Below are positions 28,852 to 36,966 of a DNA stretch of 64,000 nt, in pieces; position 1 is the first letter of the stretch; every line of letters starts with the position of its first letter. The DNA comes from Micromonospora chokoriensis (GTDB taxonomy: Bacteria > Actinomycetota > Actinomycetes > Mycobacteriales > Micromonosporaceae): NCBI RefSeq assembly GCF_000718555.1, contig NZ_JOAN01000019.1, positions 62,001-126,000 on the forward strand. The letters are read 5' to 3'. The translations under genes and the position numbers were made by a program. Below the pieces are notes generated by a model. That model did not search any database. It was not told where the DNA came from and saw only the letters and a program-made list of their open reading frames with translations.

Positions 28852-29230
28852 CGTCCTGGTCGCGGATCAGCCGCGTGCGGTACGAGTCGATGATGGCCTG
28901 GGCGATCGGGTCGTCACCCAATGACTGCGTGACTGCGTCGCTGACCTGTCGGAGCAGGTCGGCGCGCGCGGCGGTGGTGGTCTCCAGGATCTGCCGAGCG
29001 GTGTGCGCCGCGGGTTGTTGCCGGATGCGTTCGTCGAGTTGCAGGTCGATCAGCAGGCCAGCCAAGTCGACGGTGACCTCGATCGTCCGGTCGGCGTTGC
29101 GGGCGGTGCCGATCAGGGCCGGCATCGTCGCCGACAGCGTCTTCGCGCGTGCCGCCCGCTCGGCGAGCGACGACTCCCACTCGTCGAGGCGGCGCTCCGC
29201 CGCGTCGAGCGCAGCGTCATCCGTCCACAT
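28838..29230 (-). CDS. YbaB/EbfC-like protein, 130 aa
   Basis: The middle part (NADRTIEVTVDLAGLLIDLQLDERI) is the beta-hairpin of YbaB/EbfC-type proteins, flanked by helices. ATG 29230 was preferred (GGGGAGGG 6 nt upstream); a longer form from 29284 lacks support. In actinobacteria such YbaB-like genes commonly lead operons of EspC-like and toxin genes for type VII export, which is the arrangement here. Confidence 0.8.
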   Translation of the reverse strand: MWTDDAALDAAERRLDEWESSLAERAARAKTLSATMPALIGTARNADRTIEVTVDLAGLLIDLQLDERIRQQPAAHTARQILETTTAARADLLRQVSDAVTQSLGDDPIAQAIIDSYRTRLIRDQDDARR

Positions 29231-29360
29231 GTCGACCCTCCCCAGGGGACCACCACCGGCAGCGGCCGCCAACATCACCGGCACGCTATCAACCGGTGGC
29301 GCTGCGTGCAGGCCCGCTCAGGCTGTCGACAAGGCCCGCCGTCCCCTCGCCTCGGCCTCG

Positions 29361-29434
29361 TCGATCATGGAGTTGTGGTGGGCAACAAAGCACCCGTCAT
29401 CACCCCAAGCCAGGCACCACAACTCCATGATCGA
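29361..29434. repeat. 20-bp perfect inverted repeat, REP-like
   Basis: TCGATCATGGAGTTGTGGTG at 29361-29380 is the exact reverse complement of 29415-29434, with 34 nt between. It would form a long hairpin in RNA or a cruciform. It is placed between divergent units and resembles dispersed intergenic palindromes of Micromonospora. Confidence 0.9.
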
Positions 29435-29447
29435 CCGAGTCGGTCCG

Positions 29448-29517
29448 CGATCTTGCACTTGCTGTCGCGGCATAAACCTTTAGTCCGCGCATATCGACAA
29501 CCGAGACTGCAAGATCG
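29448..29517. repeat. 10-bp inverted repeat, second palindrome unit
   Basis: CGATCTTGCA (29448-29457) pairs with TGCAAGATCG (29508-29517) across 50 nt that is AT-richer than the surroundings. It is adjacent to the 20-bp palindrome and may belong to the same repeat island. Confidence 0.75.
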
Positions 29518-29570
29518 GCGAGGCGAGGCGAGGCGAGGCGAGGTGGGGTGGGGTGGGGTGGGGTGGGGCG
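29517..29570 (+). repeat. Pentanucleotide microsatellite, G-rich
   Basis: Four AGGCG units (29521-29540), one AGGTG, four GGGTG units (29546-29565) and one GGGCG. The five or more runs of three to four G on the plus strand could form a G-quadruplex. The tract occupies the -35/spacer region of the next gene's promoter. Confidence 0.95.
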
Positions 29571-29574
29571 TCCG

Positions 29575-29580
29575 TATCAT
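29575..29580 (+). promoter_or_regulatory. Leaderless -10 box of the TAXI gene
   Basis: TATCAT, 6 nt before ATG 29587. A 17-nt spacer would put the -35 at 29552-29557, within the microsatellite. Confidence 0.7.
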
Positions 29581-29586
29581 TTTGGC

Positions 29587-30531
29587 ATGGTGCTGGTCAG
29601 CCGGCGGGCGGTGCTCTTGAGCGCTGCAGGGCTGCTTGTGGGCTGTTCGGGGCGGCCTGAGGCGGGCGAGGTCCACCTGCGGCTGGCGACCGGGCCGGCG
29701 GGGGCGGTCTACCGGCGGATCGGCGGCGCGCTGGCCGAGCACATCTCCGAGCAGGTGCCGGGTACCACGGTGACCACCGTGCCGAGCGGGGCGTCCACCG
29801 ACAACATTCGGATGCTGCGCGCCGGCGAGGTGCACCTGGGGCTGACGAGCCTGGACGCGCTGATCACGAGCGATGGCACCGCGCCTGGAGGGCTCTCGGC
29901 GATCTGCCGGCTCTACGACAGTCACCTGCACCTCGTGGTCATGGCCGATTCGGCGATCGGCGAGTTTCGGGATCTTGCGGGCAAGCGCGTGTCGCTCGGT
30001 GCGCACGACTCCGGCACGGAGTTCACGTCGCTGCGGGTCCTGAAGCTCGGCCCGCTCAACGCCGACGGCCGGAATCTCAGTCAGGCCGAGTCGGCGGCGG
30101 CGCTGCGCGACGGCACGATCGACGCGATGTTCTCCCTGACCGGCGTCCCGACACCCGCGATCACCGAGTTGGCGCAGCGGCACCCCATCCGGCTGATTCC
30201 GTTGGACGCGCAGGCGGACGGGCTCTTCACGGCGTACCCGGGTCCGTATGCCCCGGCCATGATCCATGCGGCTGCCTACGCCGGCGTCCCGGCCACCCGC
30301 ACCGTCGCCGTACCGAATGTGCTGCTCGCGCGCGACGACCTTCCCGACGACTTGGTCTACGCCATCACCGACACGGTCTTCACGCACACCGGCGCGATTA
30401 CCTCCGCTGGCCGCGACGACGCCGAAGCCCTTCCGGAGGCGTGGCAGATCAACGTGCGGACCGGGATCTCCACCGCGTCGGTCCCGCTGCATCCCGGCGC
30501 GGCGGCCTGGTTCCGCGACCGCAAGCGCTGA
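29587..30531 (+). CDS. TAXI-family TRAP solute-binding lipoprotein, 314 aa
   Basis: Signal with twin Arg and lipobox: VSRRAVLLSAAGLLVGC. The mature domain has the TAXI fold features (LATGPAGAVYRRIGGALAEHI, VPSGASTDNIRML, GLTSLDAL). TAXI proteins bind glutamate, 2-oxoglutarate or similar acids for a TRAP permease. No TRAP permease is nearby; the gene is convergent with a TctE-type kinase and near a Tct carboxylate importer. It could serve as a sensor partner or an orphan binding protein. ATG 29587 is leaderless; an ATG at 29548 falls inside the microsatellite and is rejected. Confidence 0.88.
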   Translation: MVLVSRRAVLLSAAGLLVGCSGRPEAGEVHLRLATGPAGAVYRRIGGALAEHISEQVPGTTVTTVPSGASTDNIRMLRAGEVHLGLTSLDALITSDGTAPGGLSAICRLYDSHLHLVVMADSAIGEFRDLAGKRVSLGAHDSGTEFTSLRVLKLGPLNADGRNLSQAESAAALRDGTIDAMFSLTGVPTPAITELAQRHPIRLIPLDAQADGLFTAYPGPYAPAMIHAAAYAGVPATRTVAVPNVLLARDDLPDDLVYAITDTVFTHTGAITSAGRDDAEALPEAWQINVRTGISTASVPLHPGAAAWFRDRKR

Positions 30532-30553
30532 CCCCGCAACAGGGACCGGAACG

Positions 30554-31990
30554 TCAGACCGACGCCGACGCGTCGGACGGCGACGCCACCTGAGGAGCGA
30601 CCGGCAACGCCACCACCGCGGCGAACCCGTACCCGGACCCGTCCGGACGGCGCAGGCCCTCCTCCAGCCGCAGCTCACCCCCGGCCGCTCCGACCAGGTC
30701 GGCGCAGATCGCCAGGCCAAGGCCGGTCCCGGACACGTTCTGGTGCCGCGGTGACCGCCAGAACCGTCGTAACGCCTGGTCCCGCTCAGACGCGTCGATG
30801 CCCTGGCCGTCGTCACGGACGGCGATCGTGACCACGGCGCCGGGGACGGCCTGTGCGGTCACCTCCACGACCCGCGCGTCGGAGAGCCGTAACGCGTTGC
30901 TGATCAGCTCGTCGAGGATGCTGCCCAGGCCGCCCGGCGGCTCCAACAACCGCAACCCCGGCGGTACGTCGACCGCCAGCGTCTGGCCTGCCGTGGCGGT
31001 GAGGGCCCGCCACCGGTCGACCCGGGTCGCCAGCACCTCGTCGAGGTCCACCGGCGACGCCGTCCGCAGGCTCTCCATCCGCGCGCTGGCCTGTAGCGAG
31101 TTGAGCATCCGCTGCATCGCCTTCAGCTCGTCGACGGCGACGTCGTACATCTGCTGCCCGTCGCCCTCGGGCCGCAGGTGCGGTGCGAGGCTCTCCACCG
31201 CGAGCCGGAGGCTGGTCAACGGGTTGCGCAACTGGTGCGACGCGTCGGACACGAACGCGCGCTGGCGCTGCACGGCGTTCTCGACGGCGTCCATCATGGT
31301 GTTGAACGACCGCGCGAGCCGCCGCAGCTCGATCGGGCCGGCCTCGGCGTCGGCGCGGATCGTCAGGTCGCCCTCGGAGATCCGCGAGGTCGCCGCGTCC
31401 AGTTTCCGCACCGGTCGCAGCACCCACGCCGACACCGGCCAGGCCACGGCCGTTAGCGCGAGCAGCGGCAGCAGCCCGAGCCCGGCCAGCCGGGCCCAGC
31501 GTACGAGGATCAGCTCCCGCGTCCTGGACAGGTCGGAGATCGTCACGACGGCCCCGACGACCTCGCTGTCCCGGCCGACCGGCTCTGCCACGACCAGCGC
31601 GGAGTCGTGCCACGGCGCCCACTCCCAGGATGGTTCGGATCGGGCGCCGGCAAGTGCCGCGGTCACGATCCGGGGCAGCGCCGGCTCGGCGCGGGCCGCC
31701 TGCTCGTACGCGTCGGTCGGCCCGAGCAGCACCGTGCCGGACGTGTCGATCAGCGCGACCGGGATGGCGTAGAGCTCGTGGTACCGCGTCAACTCCTGCT
31801 GTAACGCCTCGGTGCGCCCGGTCGACAGCGCGGTCTCGGCCAGCGAGGCGAACCGGCCGACGTCGCCCAGCCGGTTGACGTACGTCTCCTGCATCTCCCG
31901 TTCGGCCACGGTGACGCTGAGCGGCACCCCGAGCGCCGCGACGAGCAGCACCGCGAGGGGCACCATGACGACGAGCAGTCGGCGGTGCAC
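30554..31990 (-). CDS. tctE: Sensor histidine kinase, TctE-like, 478 aa
   Basis: Membrane helix at about 5-27, an extracytoplasmic sensor of ~140 residues, second helix at about 172-195, HAMP (VLRPVRKLDAATSRISEGDL), HisKA with phospho-acceptor in SDASHQLRNPLTSLRL, and HATPase with ISNALRLSDAR, DDGQGID and GTGLGLAI. The start is GTG 31990, 6 nt beyond the regulator stop. With the regulator upstream and tctCBA divergent from it, it most likely senses tricarboxylates or a related acid. The symbol is inferred from context. Confidence 0.85.
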   Translation of the reverse strand: MHRRLLVVMVPLAVLLVAALGVPLSVTVAEREMQETYVNRLGDVGRFASLAETALSTGRTEALQQELTRYHELYAIPVALIDTSGTVLLGPTDAYEQAARAEPALPRIVTAALAGARSEPSWEWAPWHDSALVVAEPVGRDSEVVGAVVTISDLSRTRELILVRWARLAGLGLLPLLALTAVAWPVSAWVLRPVRKLDAATSRISEGDLTIRADAEAGPIELRRLARSFNTMMDAVENAVQRQRAFVSDASHQLRNPLTSLRLAVESLAPHLRPEGDGQQMYDVAVDELKAMQRMLNSLQASARMESLRTASPVDLDEVLATRVDRWRALTATAGQTLAVDVPPGLRLLEPPGGLGSILDELISNALRLSDARVVEVTAQAVPGAVVTIAVRDDGQGIDASERDQALRRFWRSPRHQNVSGTGLGLAICADLVGAAGGELRLEEGLRRPDGSGYGFAAVVALPVAPQVASPSDASASV

Positions 31991-31996
31991 GGCGCG

Positions 31997-32680
31997 TCAG
32001 CCGATCAGCTCCGGCTGGTCGGCCAGCAGCCGATAGCCGACGCCGTGGATCGTGCGGATGACCACGCCCGGCCCCAGCTTGTGCCGCAGCGCCGCGATGT
32101 GGGTGTCCAGGGTGCGGCTGGAGGACTCCCAGGTCGCCCCCCAGATCTGGTCGAGGATGACGTCGCGGCCGACCACGTTGGGCGCGCGCCGGGCCAGGAG
32201 CAGAAGCAGTTCGAACTCCTTGCGGGTCAACGGCACGGCGGTGCCGTCGACGGTGACTTCGCGGGTGCCGACGCCGATGCGCATCGGGCCGAGGACGAGT
32301 GGCTCGTCCGGCTGGCCGAGAGCGCGAGCGGCCCGGGTGCGCCGTAGGACGGCGTCGATCCGGGCGAGCAGCTCCGGGATGCCGAACGGTTTGACGATGT
32401 AGTCGTCGGCACCGGCCCGCAGGCCACGGACCCGTTCGTGCTCTTCGGATCGGGCGGTCACCGCGATGACGGCGGTCTGTGGGCGGTCGCGCAGCTTGCG
32501 GATCACGTCGAGCCCGTCGCCGTCGGGCAGGCCCAGGTCGACGAGGACCACGTCGGACGGCGCGGCGCGCACGGCCTCGGCGGCGGTCGCGACGCGGTGG
32601 ACCTCGAAGCCCGCCTGGGTCAGGACGGTCACCAGACCCCGCGCCACACGGTCGTCATCCTCGATGACGGTTATCCGCAT
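31997..32680 (-). CDS. tctD: OmpR-family response regulator, TctD-like, 227 aa
   Basis: Receiver domain (MRITVIEDDDRVARGL, phospho-acceptor Asp in VVLVDLGLPDGDG, Lys in IVKPFGIPELLAR) followed by a winged-helix domain (VPLTRKEFELLLLLARRAPNVV, DTHIAALRHKLG, IRTIHGVGYRL). ATG 32680 is leaderless: TACAAT ends 8 nt upstream. It pairs with the downstream kinase and should control the divergent tctCBA genes. Confidence 0.9.
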   Translation of the reverse strand: MRITVIEDDDRVARGLVTVLTQAGFEVHRVATAAEAVRAAPSDVVLVDLGLPDGDGLDVIRKLRDRPQTAVIAVTARSEEHERVRGLRAGADDYIVKPFGIPELLARIDAVLRRTRAARALGQPDEPLVLGPMRIGVGTREVTVDGTAVPLTRKEFELLLLLARRAPNVVGRDVILDQIWGATWESSSRTLDTHIAALRHKLGPGVVIRTIHGVGYRLLADQPELIG

Positions 32681-32688
32681 ACCAGCGG

Positions 32689-32694
32689 ATTGTA
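32689..32694 (-). promoter_or_regulatory. Leaderless -10 box of the TctD-like gene
   Basis: TACAAT on the minus strand, 8 nt before ATG 32680, close to the TANNNT consensus. Confidence 0.6.
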
Positions 32695-32824
32695 CGGCCC
32701 TCCTCGGCGCTCGTGCCGGCCCTGTTCTTGGGATTTTCCTGACACCATCCGGGCCCCGACCAGCCCAGACTGAGTGCCACTGACACGCCGAGGAATGTCC
32801 ATGCGTTGATGGGGAGGCCGCCGT

Positions 32825-33841
32825 ATGCGAACAACCAGCAGGTTCCGGGCCGCCGCGCGAATGATCGCCGCGATCGGTGTCGTCTCGCTCGCCGCCGCCT
32901 GTTCCGGTAACGGCGGCGGTGGTGGCGACGCCGCGAGCTACCCGGACCAGAACATCACGATCGTCGTACCGTTCAGCGCCGGCGGCCCGACGGACACGGT
33001 CACCCGCATGATCGCCGAGCCGATGGCCAAGAAGCTCGGCGGCAAGATCGTCGTCCAGAACGTCGAGGGCGCCGGCGGCACGGTCGGCGCTGGCGAGGTC
33101 GCGCGGGCCAAGCCGGACGGCTACACCGTCCTCATGCACCACATCGGCATGTCGACGGCGCCCGCCCTCTACAAGAGCCTGGGCTACCAGCCCCTGGAGG
33201 ACTTCGAGACGATCGGGCTCGTCACCGAGGTGCCGATGACGATCGTCGCCCGCAAGGACTTCGCGCCGGCGACACTGCAGGACCTGGTGACCCACGTCAA
33301 GGCGAACGCCAACAAGGTCACGTTGGCCAATGCCGGCATCGGTGCCGCGTCGCACCTGTGCGGTCTGCTGTTCCAGAGCACCACCGGGGTGAAGCTGCAG
33401 GAGGTCCCGTACCAGGGCACCGGTCCCGCGCTGACCGACCTCGTCGGCGGCCAGGTCGACTTCATGTGTGACCAGACGACAAACACCAGCGGCCAGATCG
33501 CCGCCGGGAAGGTGAAGGCGTACGCGGTCACCACGCCCGAGCGGGTGAAGAGCCTTCCCGACCTGCCCACCACGACCGAGGCCGGGCTGCCCGAGCTGAA
33601 GGTCAGCGTGTGGCACGGTCTCTACGTGCCGGCGGAAACCCCGCCGGAGATCGTCCAGAAGCTGTCCGAGGCGCTGAAGGTGGCGCTGGCCGACCAGGGC
33701 GTCATCGACCAGATGGCCAAGCTCGGCACCGCGCCGGTGCCGGCCCAGGACGCGACGCCGGAGGCGCACCGGGCGAAGCTCGACGAGCAGCTCGGCACCT
33801 GGGCGAAGATCATCGCTGACTCCGGGGTCAAGGTCTCCTGA
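32825..33841 (+). CDS. tctC: Tripartite tricarboxylate transporter binding lipoprotein, 338 aa
   Basis: Lipoprotein signal with lipobox LAAAC, then a Gly-rich linker and the Bug/TctC fold: ITIVVPFSAGGPTDTVTRMI, QNVEGAGGTVGAGEVARAKPDGYT, VPYQGTGPALTDLVGGQVDF, TTPERVKSLPDLPTTTEAGLP. It binds a di- or tricarboxylate and hands it to TctAB. ATG 32825 has GGGGAGG about 8 nt upstream. First gene of tctCBA. Confidence 0.93.
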   Translation: MRTTSRFRAAARMIAAIGVVSLAAACSGNGGGGGDAASYPDQNITIVVPFSAGGPTDTVTRMIAEPMAKKLGGKIVVQNVEGAGGTVGAGEVARAKPDGYTVLMHHIGMSTAPALYKSLGYQPLEDFETIGLVTEVPMTIVARKDFAPATLQDLVTHVKANANKVTLANAGIGAASHLCGLLFQSTTGVKLQEVPYQGTGPALTDLVGGQVDFMCDQTTNTSGQIAAGKVKAYAVTTPERVKSLPDLPTTTEAGLPELKVSVWHGLYVPAETPPEIVQKLSEALKVALADQGVIDQMAKLGTAPVPAQDATPEAHRAKLDEQLGTWAKIIADSGVKVS

Positions 33842-33842
33842 G

Positions 33843-34304
33843 GTGCAGCGCCATCGGTCGTTCCCGGACGTCCTCGCCGGGGCAGTCTTCGTCCTGATCG
33901 GTGGCGCATTCGTGGTGGGGGCGCTCGGCTACGAGCTGGGCACCCCGACGCGGATGGGCCCGGGCGCGTTCCCGCTGCTGGTCGGCGCTGCCGTGGTCGC
34001 CCTGGGCTTGGCGATCGTCGGCAAGGGCCTCATCGCCGGTGAGGTGATCTCGTTCGGGCCGGTCCCGTGGCGAGCGGTCGCCGTCATCGTGCTCGCGGTC
34101 CTGTTCTTCGGGTTCACCATCAGGCGACTCGGGTTCGTACCGACGACGGCGGTGACCGCACTGCTCACCACCCTGGCCAGTGCCCGCGTACGGCTGCTCA
34201 CGGCGGTGGCCGTGGCCGCCGGGCTGACCGTGGCCAGCACGCTCATCTTCGTCGTCGGACTTCAGCTGCGGATCCCGCTCTGGGGCCCGTGGCTGGGCTT
34301 CTGA
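33843..34304 (+). CDS. tctB: Tripartite tricarboxylate transporter small subunit, 153 aa
   Basis: Four hydrophobic helices typical of TctB (DVLAGAVFVLIGGAFVVGAL, GPGAFPLLVGAAVVALGLAI with the conserved GPG-FP motif). GTG 33843 begins one base after the tctC stop, with the GAGG of the stop region as Shine-Dalgarno. Small membrane subunit of the citrate-type symporter. Confidence 0.9.
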   Translation: MQRHRSFPDVLAGAVFVLIGGAFVVGALGYELGTPTRMGPGAFPLLVGAAVVALGLAIVGKGLIAGEVISFGPVPWRAVAVIVLAVLFFGFTIRRLGFVPTTAVTALLTTLASARVRLLTAVAVAAGLTVASTLIFVVGLQLRIPLWGPWLGF

Positions 34305-34324
34305 CGCGGCATCCGGATTGAGGC

Positions 34325-35830
34325 ATGGAACTCCTCGACAACCTCGCGCTGGGCTTCTCGACGGCCCTCCTGGTCCAGAACGTCCTCTACTGCTTCGTGG
34401 GAGTGCTGCTCGGGACCGCGGTCGGCGTGCTGCCCGGCATCGGGCCGACGGCGACGGTGGCGATGCTGTTGCCGATCACGTTCAGCTTCGAGCCGGTCAC
34501 GGCGCTGATCATGCTGGCCGGCATCTACTACGGGGCACAGTACGGCGGTTCGACGACCGCCATCCTGATCAACCTGCCCGGTGAGTCGTCCGCGGCGGTC
34601 ACCGCGCTGGACGGGCACGAGATGGCCCGCCAGGGCCGCGCCGGCCCGGCCCTGGCGGCGGCGGCGATCGGGTCCTTCGTCGCGGGTACGGTCGCCACCG
34701 TGGCGTTGGCCGCCGCCGCCCCGCCCCTGGCCAGCGTCGCGTTGAAGTTCGGCCCGGCCGACTACTTCTCGCTCGTGCTGTTCGGTCTGATCGTGTCGAT
34801 CGCGTTGGCGCGGGGCACGGCGCTCAAGGCGCTGGCGATGATCGCGCTCGGCGTGCTGCTCGGCACGGTCGGCCAGGACATCTACACCGGCACGCCCCGC
34901 TTCGTGTTCGAGCAGCGCGAGTTGTACGGCGGGATCGACTTCGTGTCGGTCGCCGTGGGCCTGTTCGGGGTGGCCGAGATCCTGCGCAACCTGGAGAACG
35001 AGCAGACCCGTACGGCCATCGTCAGCAAGGTGACAAACCTCTGGCCGACCCGCGAGGACCGGCGGCGGATCGTTGCCCCGATCCTGCGCGGCACAGGTCT
35101 CGGCGCCGCGCTCGGCGTCCTGCCCGGCGGCGGCCACGTGCTCGCCTCGTTCACCTCGTACGCGGTGGAGAAGCGCATCTCGAAGCGACCGCAGGAGTTC
35201 GGGCGGGGCGCCATCGAGGGGGTCGCCGGCCCCGAGTCGGCGAACAACGCCGCCGCGCAGACGTCGTTCATCCCGCTGCTCACCCTGGGTCTGCCCGCCC
35301 ACCCGGTGATGGCACTGATGATCGGCGCGTTCATCGTGCACGGCATCACCCCGGGCCCGAACGTCATCAACGACGAGCCGGCGCTGTTCTGGGGCCTGAT
35401 CGCGTCGATGTGGATCGGCAACGTGCTCCTGCTGCTGCTGAACCTGCCGCTGATCGGCCTCTGGGTGCGGATGCTGCGCATCCCGTACCAGGTGCTGTTT
35501 CCGATGATCATCCTGTTCGCCGCGATCGGCACGTACTCCCTGAACTTCAACGCGTTCGACGTCTACGCGATCGCGTTCTTCGGGATCCTGGGCTACCTCC
35601 TGATCAAGTGCGGCTGCGAGCCGGCGCCCCTGCTGCTCGGCTTCGTCCTCGGCCCGCTGCTGGAGGAGAACCTGCGGCGCGCGCTCATCATCTCCCGGGG
35701 CGACCCGTCGGTCTTCCTGACCCGACCGATCTCCGCGGCGCTGCTGGCCCTGGCCCTCGCCGCGCTCGTCGTCGCCGTCCTCCCGACGATTCGTCAACGC
35801 CGCGCCGTCGTGTTCGCCGAGGAGGAGTAG
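34325..35830 (+). CDS. tctA: Tripartite tricarboxylate transporter large permease, 501 aa
   Basis: Full-length TctA with about 11-12 helices and the signature GVLPGIGPTATVAMLLPITF near the N-terminus, repeated as GVLPGGGHVLASF at about 260; YYGAQYGGSTTAILINLPGE and GVAGPESANNAAAQTSFIPLLTLGLP are further family blocks. The start ATG 34325 has a short-spaced GAGG. Cation-coupled carboxylate import with TctB and TctC. Confidence 0.93.
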   Translation: MELLDNLALGFSTALLVQNVLYCFVGVLLGTAVGVLPGIGPTATVAMLLPITFSFEPVTALIMLAGIYYGAQYGGSTTAILINLPGESSAAVTALDGHEMARQGRAGPALAAAAIGSFVAGTVATVALAAAAPPLASVALKFGPADYFSLVLFGLIVSIALARGTALKALAMIALGVLLGTVGQDIYTGTPRFVFEQRELYGGIDFVSVAVGLFGVAEILRNLENEQTRTAIVSKVTNLWPTREDRRRIVAPILRGTGLGAALGVLPGGGHVLASFTSYAVEKRISKRPQEFGRGAIEGVAGPESANNAAAQTSFIPLLTLGLPAHPVMALMIGAFIVHGITPGPNVINDEPALFWGLIASMWIGNVLLLLLNLPLIGLWVRMLRIPYQVLFPMIILFAAIGTYSLNFNAFDVYAIAFFGILGYLLIKCGCEPAPLLLGFVLGPLLEENLRRALIISRGDPSVFLTRPISAALLALALAALVVAVLPTIRQRRAVVFAEEE

Positions 35831-35860
35831 ACGTTCTGGACCGCCGCCACCCTCGCGCCC

Positions 35861-35866
35861 TACGAT
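35861..35866 (+). promoter_or_regulatory. Leaderless -10 box of a TrmB/LuxR regulator
   Basis: TACGAT, 6 nt before ATG 35873. Confidence 0.65.
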
Positions 35867-35872
35867 CCGGGC

Positions 35873-36850
35873 ATGCGGACCGAGCCCTCTGGCGTGGCCT
35901 CTGCGCCTGAGCTGGGCCCGCTGCCCCTCACGCCGGACGCCGCGGACGTCTACGGCGACCTGCTGAAGTCGGCGCCCATCGCGCAGCGGGAGTTCCTGTC
36001 CACCGCGGCACCGCAGGCCGCACGGGCGCTCGCCGGGTTGCTGAACAGCGGAGCGGTGCACCGCGACCCGGCCGGCGTGCTGCACGTCCGGCCGCCGCGC
36101 GCCGCGTTGGAGAGCTGGGCCGCGCAGCGGGAGATGGAGGCCGCCCAGGCCCGGGCCGCCGCCGAGACGCTCTCCGGGCTCTACACGGCGGTGCACGGGA
36201 CGGGAGCCGCGTTCGTCGAGGTCATCGCGGGCAAGCACGCCGCCCGCGAGGTGTTCCGCCAGCTACAGGCCGGTGCCCACACCGAGGTACGCGGTCTGGA
36301 GCGCGGGCCGTACCTGCGCGACACCGCGCGGGTCCCCGAGGAGGTGCAGTACGACGCATTGCGGCGTGGCCTGCGCTACCGCTGCGTCTACGAGGGCGAG
36401 CTGCTGCACGACGAGGCGATGTTGGTGGCGGTGCGGGCCGCTGTCGGCGCCGGTGAGCAGGCGCGGGTCTTCCCGGAGCTGCCGCTGAAGATGATGCTGA
36501 CCGACGCCGACCGGGGCCTCGTCATCCTGCCGCGTGCCGGCGGCGACGACGCCGACGCGATGGTGGTGTACCCCTCCCGTCTGCTCGACGGGCTCTCCGA
36601 GTTGTTCTGGCGCCTCGGCGCCCCGATCCACGCCACCACCGACACCGCCGAGCCGGACGCCGAGCCGACCGCCGCCACGCAGCGGTTGCTCGCGCTGCTC
36701 ACCGCCGGCCTGACCGACGAGGCCATCGCCCGTGACCTCGGCATCAGCAACCGCACCGTGCACCGTCGGGTCAGTCGCCTGCAGGAGCTGCTCGGCGCGC
36801 GCAGCCGGTTCCAGCTCGGTGTGCAGGCCACCCGACGCGGCTGGCTCTGA
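35873..36850 (+). CDS. TrmB-like/LuxR-type HTH regulator, 325 aa
   Basis: A winged-helix-like N-terminus, a phospholipase-D/TrmB-like middle domain, and a C-terminal LuxR-type helix-turn-helix at about 265-325 (LLTAGLTDEAIARDLGISNRTVHRRVSRLQELL is its region). It is related to the regulator at 47260 through the shared RTV(H/Q)RR(V/L) recognition helix and QLG...W(L) end. Leaderless start. It lies next to a secreted peptidase gene that it may control. Confidence 0.85.
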   Translation: MRTEPSGVASAPELGPLPLTPDAADVYGDLLKSAPIAQREFLSTAAPQAARALAGLLNSGAVHRDPAGVLHVRPPRAALESWAAQREMEAAQARAAAETLSGLYTAVHGTGAAFVEVIAGKHAAREVFRQLQAGAHTEVRGLERGPYLRDTARVPEEVQYDALRRGLRYRCVYEGELLHDEAMLVAVRAAVGAGEQARVFPELPLKMMLTDADRGLVILPRAGGDDADAMVVYPSRLLDGLSELFWRLGAPIHATTDTAEPDAEPTAATQRLLALLTAGLTDEAIARDLGISNRTVHRRVSRLQELLGARSRFQLGVQATRRGWL

Positions 36851-36966
36851 CTGGCGAAATCCTGCCGTGGCCGGTCTTCGTCAACGCGGGGAGCGTGGCG
36901 GCGAAACACTCCTGGTCCAGGGTGAAGGCGATTCGATCATCCGCTCCATGAGAGGACGGGACAAGA

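Noticed and set aside
29517..29570. CRISPR-like tandem repeats
   Set aside because: Units are only 5 bp with no spacers; it is a microsatellite.
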